Notes under the pieces: generated by a model
The model's input: the letters and a program-made list of their open reading frames with translations, nothing else
Databases searched by the model: none
Told to the model about the DNA's origin: nothing
Origin: Rubrivivax sp.
Lineage (GTDB): Bacteria > Pseudomonadota > Gammaproteobacteria > Burkholderiales > Burkholderiaceae
Direction: 5' to 3'
DNA length: 5,725 bases
NCBI GenBank assembly: GCA_004211235.1
Contig: SEEY01000287.1
Location: 1-5,725 of the forward strand
Made by a program: the position numbers and the translations under genes
Shown: positions 1 through 5,725 of the stretch, piece by piece
Layout: the number at the start of each line of letters is the position of its first letter
Numbering within the stretch: position 1 is the first letter of the stretch

Positions 1-2
1 GG

Positions 3-683
3 GAGCTGACCGTCAGCGAGGTGCACCAGATTGCGGGCCGCGCGGGCCGCTACGGCATGCATGACGAAGGCTTCGTCAGCGTGCTGAAGGAGGCCGAGGC
101 CGACGCGATGAAGACGCTGCGCAGCCTGCTGCCCAAGGAGCCGCGCGCGCCGCGCGACTTCAAGTGCCCGGTGGCGCCCAACTGGCGCCACGTGCAGACG
201 ATCTCGCAGCGCCTGGGCGTGAACAGCCTGCACCAGGTGCTGACCGTCTTCATGCAGCAGCTGCGCCTGGACGACGCCCACTTCGAGGTGGCCGAGCTGG
301 AGCAGATGCTCGGCCTGGCCGAGATGCTGGACCGCAATGCCGGCTCGCTGCCGCTGCAGGAGCGCTTCCGCTACGCCCAGGCGCCGGTGGACGACCGGCT
401 GCCGCAGGTGGTGGAGCAGTTCCAGGCCTGGGCCGCCAGCCACGCCCGCACCGGCAAGGCCGGCACGCCGTGGTTCCTGGACGACGTCGACGAACACAGC
501 CGCCTGGACCGCATGGAGCAGGCGCTGCGCCAGTGCACGCTGTGGCTGTGGCTCGATCTGCGTTTCCCCGAGGTGTTCGGCCATGTCGAGGCCGTGGTCG
601 ACCTGCGCTCGCGGTTGAATGACGGCATCGAGCGGCATCTGAAGGGGAAGAAGCCGTTGTGGCAGACGAGGGGCCGACGCTGA
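3..683 (+). CDS. Suv3-like ATP-dependent RNA helicase, C-terminal part (partial at left edge)
   Basis: The reading frame is open from the window edge and ends at TGA 681-683, giving the last 226 residues of a larger protein. Residues 9-16 (QIAGRAGR) are superfamily 2 helicase motif VI, with R13 and R16 placed to act as arginine fingers on ATP. The following YGMHDEG is typical of Suv3 and related helicases. Near residues 180-192 the sequence LWLWLDLRFPEVF matches what I know of the C-terminal domain of the Suv3 mitochondrial degradosome helicase. The extreme C-terminus is basic (KGKKPLW, then RGRR), which could touch RNA. Suv3 proteins unwind RNA or RNA-DNA hybrids using ATP; in mitochondria they feed RNA to an exonuclease. 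The bacterial partner and substrate cannot be told from this sequence. The ATP-binding motifs lie left of the window. Family call is strong; cellular role is inference. Confidence 0.88.
   Translation, partial: ELTVSEVHQIAGRAGRYGMHDEGFVSVLKEAEADAMKTLRSLLPKEPRAPRDFKCPVAPNWRHVQTISQRLGVNSLHQVLTVFMQQLRLDDAHFEVAELEQMLGLAEMLDRNAGSLPLQERFRYAQAPVDDRLPQVVEQFQAWAASHARTGKAGTPWFLDDVDEHSRLDRMEQALRQCTLWLWLDLRFPEVFGHVEAVVDLRSRLNDGIERHLKGKKPLWQTRGRR
668..673 (+). promoter_or_regulatory. Shine-Dalgarno sequence for the small lipoprotein gene
   Basis: GAGGGG lies inside the last codons of the helicase gene, nine bases upstream of ATG 683. This spacing favours ATG 683 over the in-frame GTG at 659 or ATG at 692. 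It is the clearest ribosome-binding site in the window. Confidence 0.55.
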
Positions 684-973
684 TGTCGGCCATGGCCCGA
701 GCCCTTGTCGTCATGGCATTCGCCGTGGCGTCAGTGGGCTGCGCTACGACGCCAATGAAGGATCCCGGCCTGAACGCCGAGGCGGACCGCAGCGAACGGC
801 GCGCCGTTGCCGCACAGAAGGACGGCATGCGCGAAGTGGCCCAATTGCAGGACGCGCGCGCCGACCGACTGCGCGCGCAGGCCGGGAACCAGAGCCTCGG
901 AGACGTGATCGCGAGCACGCTGGTGAACCTATTCCTGGGCGGATCGACAAAAAGCCTGGAACGCAATCGGTGA
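683..973 (+). CDS. Small predicted lipoprotein, 96 aa, function unknown
   Basis: I do not recognise a named family. ATG 683 overlaps the helicase stop by one base (TGATG), a layout usual for translational coupling, and a GAGGGG site precedes it. The N-terminus has one Arg, a hydrophobic stretch (residues 7-18) and then SVGC with Cys20, which fits a signal peptidase II lipobox, although Ser at -3 is less typical than Leu or Val. Residue 21 is Ala rather than Asp, so by the enterobacterial sorting rule it would go to the outer membrane. The mature part is about 77 residues: a short linker (TTPMKDPG), a charged Ala/Arg/Glu/Gln-rich stretch (about 31-68) likely to be helical, and a more hydrophobic, Gly-containing end (about 70-85). 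Helical small lipoproteins often serve envelope structure, but no function can be assigned. GTG 659 would give 104 aa and places extra acidic residues before the signal, so it is less likely. Confidence 0.72.
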   Translation: MSAMARALVVMAFAVASVGCATTPMKDPGLNAEADRSERRAVAAQKDGMREVAQLQDARADRLRAQAGNQSLGDVIASTLVNLFLGGSTKSLERNR

Positions 974-1035
974 GCCAGGCGAACCGACGAGCATCAGGCT
1001 GTCAGGGCCGCAGCGACGGTCTTTTCACGCAGGGC

Positions 1036-1041
1036 TAGCAT
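1036..1041 (+). promoter_or_regulatory. Possible -10 element (TAGCAT) for a leaderless channel transcript
   Basis: TAGCAT fits the TAnnnT pattern of a sigma-70 -10 box and ends six bases before ATG 1048. Transcription would then start at or next to the start codon. No good Shine-Dalgarno sequence sits at normal spacing; the nearest purine run (AGGG, 1031-1034) is too far upstream. I see no convincing -35 box. The 74-base gap 974-1047 holds nothing else I can name. Confidence 0.3.
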
Positions 1042-1047
1042 CGCCCG

Positions 1048-1950
1048 ATGAGCCCCGCCGAGCACACGCAACGCGAAACGCCGCCACTGCAGGGCCCGCA
1101 ACCGGGCTGGCGGCTGAAGATGTACACGGTCATCTTCGAGGCTGACACGCGCGCCGGACGGGTGTTCGACCTGGTGCTGATCGGCTTCATCCTGGCCAGC
1201 GTGGCGGTGGTGGTGCTGGACAGCATGGCCAGCGTGCACGCCCGGTGGGGCGGCCTGTTCACGGTGCTGGAATGGGCCTTCACGCTGATCTTCACGGTGG
1301 AGTACGTCGCGCGGCTGACCTGCGTGCGGCACCCGCTGCGCTATGCGCGCAGCCCCTTCGGCATCATCGACCTGGTGGCCGTGCTGCCCACCTACCTGGC
1401 CATCCTGGTGCCGGGGATGCATGCCCTCATCGACGTGCGCGTGCTGCGGCTGCTGCGGCTGTTCCGCATCCTCAAGCTCGGTGCCTACGTGGCGGAGTTC
1501 GGCATGCTGGGCCGGGCGCTGGCGGCGTCGCGGCGGAAGATCCTCGTGTTCATGGTGTTCGTGATGATGGTGGTCACCATCATGGGAACGCTGATGTATG
1601 TCGTCGAAGGGCCTGCGCACGGCTACACGAGCATCCCGGTGGGCGTGTACTGGGCCATCACGACGATGACGACGGTGGGCTTCGGCGACATCACCCCGCA
1701 CACCGACCTGGGCCGCGTCATCGCGTCCGCCATGATGTTGCTGGGCTGGGGCACGCTGGCCGTGCCGACGGGGATCGTCAGCGCCGAGTTCACCGCACAG
1801 CGCATGGGCCGAGCGCCCACCACGCGCACCTGCCACGAGTGCCTGAGCGAAGGGCACGCGCCCGATGCGCGCTTCTGCCGCGACTGCGGCGCGCCGCTGC
1901 CGCCCTGGCAGCACGATCACGGCCTGCCGCGGCAGGCGCCCAGGCGGTAG
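1048..1950 (+). CDS. Voltage-gated-type potassium channel (ion transporter family) with C-terminal zinc ribbon
   Basis: This 300-residue inner-membrane protein has the six-helix layout of one subunit of a tetrameric Kv-type channel. Segments are S1 about 38-60, S2 69-90, S3 104-122, S4 127-146, S5 164-186, pore loop 192-216 and S6 221-246. S4 carries R131, R134, R137, R140 and K143 at every third position, the pattern of a voltage sensor. The selectivity filter TVGFGD is at 209-214, the K+ type. S6 contains AVPTGI (238-243), the Pro hinge region common in bacterial Kv channels. After S6 a cytoplasmic tail has C262, C265, C277 and C280 (CxxC-x11-CxxC) and FCRDCGAPL, a zinc-ribbon pattern. ATG 1048 gives a short hydrophilic N-terminus of normal size. 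The gene converges on the reductase with only 22 bases between stops. Potassium conduction is a confident family inference; gating by voltage is likely but unproven, and the zinc ribbon's role is unknown. Confidence 0.93.
   Translation: MSPAEHTQRETPPLQGPQPGWRLKMYTVIFEADTRAGRVFDLVLIGFILASVAVVVLDSMASVHARWGGLFTVLEWAFTLIFTVEYVARLTCVRHPLRYARSPFGIIDLVAVLPTYLAILVPGMHALIDVRVLRLLRLFRILKLGAYVAEFGMLGRALAASRRKILVFMVFVMMVVTIMGTLMYVVEGPAHGYTSIPVGVYWAITTMTTVGFGDITPHTDLGRVIASAMMLLGWGTLAVPTGIVSAEFTAQRMGRAPTTRTCHECLSEGHAPDARFCRDCGAPLPPWQHDHGLPRQAPRR
1922..1937. repeat. 16-bp perfect palindrome at the 3' end of the channel gene
   Basis: GCCTGCCGCGGCAGGC reads the same on both strands. As RNA it could fold as six G/C-rich pairs around a CGCG loop. 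It lies within the last codons of the channel and 35 bases past the reductase stop on the other strand. No T-run follows it in either direction, so calling it a terminator is not supported. In DNA this GC-rich it could be chance. Confidence 0.35.
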
Positions 1951-1972
1951 CCAACCCGCCTCTCGTACCTGC

Positions 1973-2968
1973 TCAGGGGCGCACAACGCCCAACGCGATC
2001 AAGTCCCGCGCCGTCGCTGCGATGGCCTCGCGCGGCGCCCTCGGCACCCAGCCCAGCCGCTCCCGCGCATGGCCTGAATCCTGGTGCCGCACGGTCCCCA
2101 GCTCGCTCGCCACCGTGCGCAAGGTCGGACTGACCCGCGCGAGCAGGCGCACAACCCAGTCGGGCAACTGCCGCGTCGGCACGCGTCGCGCCTCGTCGCC
2201 GAATTCCTCGCGCAGCACCGCCGCGATGTCGCGCAACCACAGGAACCCGCCGCAGGCGATGAAGCGCTCATCGGCCATGCCCGGCGCCGTCAACGCGCGC
2301 CAGTGCAGCTCCGCCACGTCGCGCACGTCGACGATGCCGAAGCCGATGCGGGGCAGGGTGGGGATGCGGCCCTGCAGCAGGCTCTGCACGAGGACGACGC
2401 TGGCGGAGTAATCGGCGCTCGCCACGGGACCTAACACCACGGAGGGGTTGACCGTGCAGAACGCCAACCCGCCGCCCTCGCGCGCCACCCAGTCGCGCGC
2501 GGCGCGCTCTGCGATGGTCTTGGACTGCACATAGGGCGGTATGCCGGGCGCGTCGAGCCGCGTCCAGTCGCGCTCGGTGAGGCGGTGCTCCCCGGGGCCG
2601 TGGCCGTAGGAGATGGCGGCGACGGAGGACGTCATGACGACGCGCTGCACACCCGCGTCCCGCGCGGCCTTGAGCGCCCGCAACGCACCGTCGCGGGCCG
2701 GGACGATCAGCTCGTTGGCATCGCGCGGCACACCCACCGGCAGCGGTGAAGCGACATGGGCCGAGGCGGCGGCCATCAGGTCGGCCTTGAAGCAGCGCAG
2801 CTGCTCGTCGCCGACCGCAACGCCCAACAGCCGCCGCAGCGCCGGCTCGCGTGCCAGGTCGCGCAGCGTCGTGTTGACCTGCCAACCCGCCGCGAGCAGC
2901 TGGCGGATCAGCACGCCGGCGATGTAGCCGCTGCCACCGGTGACGAGGATGCGAGGCGTGGGGGTCAT
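1973..2968 (-). CDS. NAD(P)-dependent extended SDR (dihydroflavonol-4-reductase/cinnamoyl-CoA reductase-like), possibly with internal deletion
   Basis: The 331-residue protein begins with a Rossmann fold: TGGSGYIAG (10-18) is the TGxxGxxG nucleotide-binding motif, and R36 after the second strand suggests NADPH preference. HVASP (71-75), TSSVAAI (113-119), the catalytic pair Y146 and K150 (YVQSK) and NPSVVLGP (174-181) match the NAD-dependent epimerase/dehydratase group that includes dihydroflavonol reductases, cinnamoyl-CoA reductases and yeast Gre2-like carbonyl reductases. It should reduce a ketone, aldehyde or CoA ester in the cytoplasm; the substrate cannot be read from sequence. Only six residues (MAAASA) separate ADL (62-64) from HVASP, where relatives as I remember them carry about 17, so part of the alpha3-beta4 region seems missing in frame. 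ATG 2968 starts the protein just before the first strand; further upstream the frame is open but lacks family resemblance. It converges on the channel and diverges from the transporter. Confidence 0.87.
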   Translation of the reverse strand: MTPTPRILVTGGSGYIAGVLIRQLLAAGWQVNTTLRDLAREPALRRLLGVAVGDEQLRCFKADLMAAASAHVASPLPVGVPRDANELIVPARDGALRALKAARDAGVQRVVMTSSVAAISYGHGPGEHRLTERDWTRLDAPGIPPYVQSKTIAERAARDWVAREGGGLAFCTVNPSVVLGPVASADYSASVVLVQSLLQGRIPTLPRIGFGIVDVRDVAELHWRALTAPGMADERFIACGGFLWLRDIAAVLREEFGDEARRVPTRQLPDWVVRLLARVSPTLRTVASELGTVRHQDSGHARERLGWVPRAPREAIAATARDLIALGVVRP

Positions 2969-3084
2969 GCGGCGGCATTGTGTCGGCGCACGGCAAGGCG
3001 CCACCACCACCGGGCGACTGCGAATTGCCAGCCGCCGCGCGCCGGTGGGACAGTCACGCCCTTGCGCACAACGCGAGACCGACT
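2969..3084. promoter_or_regulatory. Divergent intergenic region between reductase and transporter
   Basis: These 116 bases separate the two divergent start codons and should hold promoters for both. The plus-strand frame of the transporter stays open back to GTG 2980, but its codons here (CCA CCA CCA, AGT, CTT, AGA, ACT) are unlike the strongly G/C-ending codons of the gene proper, so I treat the stretch as non-coding. On the minus strand CACAAT (2982-2977) lies eight bases before ATG 2968 and resembles a -10 box (4 of 6 matches to TATAAT). I see no clear -35 box or named operator. Confidence 0.4.
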
Positions 3085-4509
<1,425 letters not shown>

Positions 4510-4519
4510 ACTGCGCCGC

Positions 4520-5188
4520 ATGATCACCGTCCACCACCTCAACAACTCCCGCTCGCAGCGCGTGCTCTGGCTGCTCGAAGAGCTGGGCCTGCCCTACGAG
4601 ATCAAGCACTACCAGCGCGATGCCAAGACCTCGCTGGCACCGCCCGAGTTGCGCCAGGTGCATCCGCTGGGCAAGTCGCCGGTCATCACCGACGCCGGGC
4701 TGACGGTGGCCGAGAGCGGCGCCATCATCGAATACCTGGTGGACAAATACGGCGCCGGCCGCCTGAAGCCCAGCGGCGAGCAGGACCTGCTGAACTACCG
4801 CTACTTCATGCATTTCGCCGAGGGCTCGGCGATGCCGCCGCTGGTGATGAAGCTGGTGTTCAACAAGATCAAGCGCGCGCCCATGCCCTTCTTCGTCAAG
4901 CCCATTGCCAAGGGCATTGCCGACAAGGTGCTGGGCAGCTTCGTGCAGCCCAACATCGATGCGCAGCTGAAGTTCCTCGAGGCCGAGCTGGGGGCGCGGC
5001 CGTGGTTCGCCGGCCCGGAGTTCACCGCGGCGGACGTGCAGATGAGCTTCCCCGTGGAAGCGGCCGCGGCGCGCGGCGGGTCCATCGACGGCTACCCCCG
5101 GCTCAAGGATTTCCTGGCCCGTATCCACGCGCGGCCGGCATACAAGAAGGCGCTCGAGCGCGGCGGGCCGTACGACCTGTTGAGCTGA
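4520..5188 (+). CDS. Glutathione S-transferase
   Basis: The 222-residue soluble protein has the two-domain GST layout. The N-terminal thioredoxin-like domain (about 1-76) starts MITVHHLNNSRSQR; S10 or S12 at the start of the first helix is where bacterial and theta-like GSTs place the residue that activates glutathione. KSPV (52-55) holds the cis-proline (P54), and E65-S66 is the ES pair that binds the gamma-glutamyl group. The helical C-terminal domain (about 87-222) has PWFAGPEFTAADVQMSF (161-177), containing the N-capping box T169/D172 conserved across GST folds. It likely conjugates glutathione to electrophiles or reduces peroxides or disulfides in the cytoplasm; the substrate is unknown. 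ATG 4520 is chosen because the first beta strand begins there; the longer open frame from 4469 adds only Arg-rich sequence overlapping the transporter. It lies 10 bases after the transporter stop, so a shared transcript is plausible. Confidence 0.93.
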   Translation: MITVHHLNNSRSQRVLWLLEELGLPYEIKHYQRDAKTSLAPPELRQVHPLGKSPVITDAGLTVAESGAIIEYLVDKYGAGRLKPSGEQDLLNYRYFMHFAEGSAMPPLVMKLVFNKIKRAPMPFFVKPIAKGIADKVLGSFVQPNIDAQLKFLEAELGARPWFAGPEFTAADVQMSFPVEAAAARGGSIDGYPRLKDFLARIHARPAYKKALERGGPYDLLS

Positions 5189-5193
5189 CGCGC

Positions 5194-5214
5194 TGGCCGG
5201 ACGGGACCCGGCCA
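5194..5214 (+). terminator. Hairpin after the GST gene, possible terminator
   Basis: TGGCCGG (5194-5200) and CCGGCCA (5208-5214) form a seven-pair stem around a seven-base loop, starting six bases past the GST stop. The position suits a transcript end, but the following bases (CATACTCC) are not a T-run, so it is not a standard intrinsic terminator. It could instead protect the 3' end or be a chance GC-rich fold. Confidence 0.35.
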
Positions 5215-5297
5215 CATACTCCGGACCTCGGCCGCGCCATGCGGCCCGTTCCCGTCTTGCCCCGCCGGCCTGTCGCCCGGCCGCTGTGATCCAGCGG

Positions 5298-5343
5298 CGC
5301 TGACCTCCCCGTGTCGCATTGCGATCCATCACGAAGGTCAGCG
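5298..5343. repeat. Nine-base perfect inverted repeat flanking the methyltransferase leader
   Basis: CGCTGACCT (5298-5306) and AGGTCAGCG (5335-5343) are exact reverse complements separated by 28 bases. A smaller near-palindrome, TCGCATTGCGA (5314-5324), lies between them. The right arm stops one base before the AAAGGG ribosome-binding site, so the fold would bracket the translation start region. Function is unproven. Confidence 0.45.
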
Positions 5344-5349
5344 AAAGGG
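5344..5349 (+). promoter_or_regulatory. Ribosome-binding site of the methyltransferase gene
   Basis: AAAGGG lies three bases before ATG 5353. The spacing is short but usable, and this is the only purine-rich stretch near the start. It supports ATG 5353. Confidence 0.4.
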
Positions 5350-5352
5350 CGC

Positions 5353-5725
5353 ATGCCCGGCTATGCCATCAAGGTCCAGACCCTCGCCATCGGCGGCGCG
5401 GCAGACCTGAAGATCCGCTCCCTGCTCGACCGCGACCAGTTCGCCGACGCGGCCGGCGCAGCCAACGCCCTGGGCATCTCTTCCGCTCAGTGGCCCTTGT
5501 TCGGCCAGGTCTGGCCCTCGGGCCTGCACCTGGCGGCCACGATGGCGATCCGGCCGCTCACGGCCGGCGAGCGCATCCTGGAGATCGGCTGCGGGCTGGC
5601 CCTGGCCAGCCTGGTGTGCCACCGCCGTGGCGGCGAGGTGACGGCCAGCGACATCCACCCGCTGGCCGGCGCCTTCCTGCTGGAGAACCTGCGCCTGAAC
5701 GAACTGGTGCCGATGCGCTATTGCC
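5353..5725 (+). CDS. Class I SAM-dependent methyltransferase, N-terminal part (partial at right edge)
   Basis: The frame from ATG 5353 (MPGYAIKVQT) is open to the window end, giving 124 residues without a stop. WPLFGQVWPSGLHLA (47-61) precedes the Rossmann fold in the way seen in protein N-methyltransferases of the Nnt1/METTL21/lysine-methyltransferase type. LEIGCGLALASL (76-87) is motif I, the glycine-rich SAM-binding loop, with Ala83 at a position often Gly. D100 in VTASDIHP ends the second strand and should hold the ribose hydroxyls of SAM. NLRLN (112-116) follows as in this group. It transfers a methyl group from SAM, possibly to a protein side chain; the substrate-deciding C-terminal part is outside the window. 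A short AAAGGG site precedes the start. The gene is in the same direction as GST but 164 bases away with dyads between, so it probably has its own control. Confidence 0.85.
   Translation, partial: MPGYAIKVQTLAIGGAADLKIRSLLDRDQFADAAGAANALGISSAQWPLFGQVWPSGLHLAATMAIRPLTAGERILEIGCGLALASLVCHRRGGEVTASDIHPLAGAFLLENLRLNELVPMRYC

Larger units (their letters stand above)
5189..5352 (+). promoter_or_regulatory. Intergenic leader of the methyltransferase gene, rich in inverted repeats
   Basis: This 164-base gap shows no coding frame I would support. Besides the hairpin at 5194-5214 it has GGCCGC/GCGGCC (5230-5235, 5241-5246), GCCGCTG/CAGCGGC (5280-5286, 5292-5298) and a wider dyad with nine-base arms (5298-5306, 5335-5343). 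The methyltransferase promoter should lie here if the gene is not read from the GST transcript, but I cannot point to a convincing -35/-10 pair. Confidence 0.4.

Noticed and set aside
250..966. Minus-strand open frame spanning helicase and lipoprotein genes
   Set aside because: Low-complexity Arg/Ala/Pro/Ser translation without domain features, overlapping two better supported genes.
1922..1972. Bidirectional terminator between channel and reductase
   Set aside because: The palindrome lies inside the channel's coding sequence, would fold with a very small loop, and has no T-run on either strand. Kept only as a repeat.
994..1986. Long minus-strand open frame opposite the channel gene
   Set aside because: His/Arg/Gln-rich shadow of a well-supported channel gene; such antisense frames are expected at this GC content. 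Similar frames opposite the transporter and GST were rejected for the same reason.
2978..3071. Imperfect long-range dyad TTGTG...CACAA across the divergent promoter region
   Set aside because: Only short matching blocks with unequal gaps; too weak to call an operator.
2980..3084. In-frame extension of the transporter to GTG 2980, adding 35 residues
   Set aside because: Codon choice there is unlike the gene, the added residues resemble nothing in the family, and it would leave only 11 bases to the divergent reductase start. TTG 3085 places the ExxER motif about where E. coli DtpA has it.
5189..5352. Attachment site, mobile-element end or small RNA gene in the GST-methyltransferase gap
   Set aside because: No flanking direct repeats, transposase remains or tRNA-like sequence, and no T-run terminator or clear promoter to define an RNA gene.

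Overview
The window reads as an ordinary, gene-dense stretch of a very GC-rich proteobacterial chromosome. My best guess is a betaproteobacterium of the order Burkholderiales, in the Rubrivivax/Leptothrix/Methylibium neighbourhood. The guess rests on strong G/C third-position bias, a bacterial Suv3-type helicase, and family resemblances; there is no rRNA or marker gene to prove it. I see no tRNA, rRNA, CRISPR array, insertion sequence, phage gene or integration site.

Left part (1-1950, plus strand): the C-terminal end of a Suv3-like RNA helicase, cut by the window edge. It is followed with a one-base overlap by a small predicted lipoprotein. After a 74-base gap comes a six-helix voltage-gated-type potassium channel with a cytoplasmic zinc-ribbon tail. 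Middle (1973-2968, minus strand): an extended short-chain dehydrogenase/reductase of the dihydroflavonol-reductase/cinnamoyl-CoA-reductase type, convergent with the channel. It appears to lack about a dozen residues in its Rossmann fold.

Right part (plus strand): transcribed divergently from the reductase is a POT/PTR2-family proton-coupled transporter. A glutathione S-transferase follows 10 bases after it. After a 164-base gap rich in inverted repeats, the start of a class I SAM-dependent methyltransferase runs off the right edge.

Functional links are modest. The helicase and lipoprotein genes are probably co-translated. The transporter and GST may form a two-gene unit, suggesting import of a small molecule linked to thiol metabolism, but this is inference. 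I found no convincing new multi-gene system. The observations most worth checking are the transporter's loss of two acidic residues that canonical peptide transporters use, the short reductase fold, the channel's zinc ribbon, the structured leader of the methyltransferase, and AT-rich hexamers just upstream of start codons that lack Shine-Dalgarno sequences.
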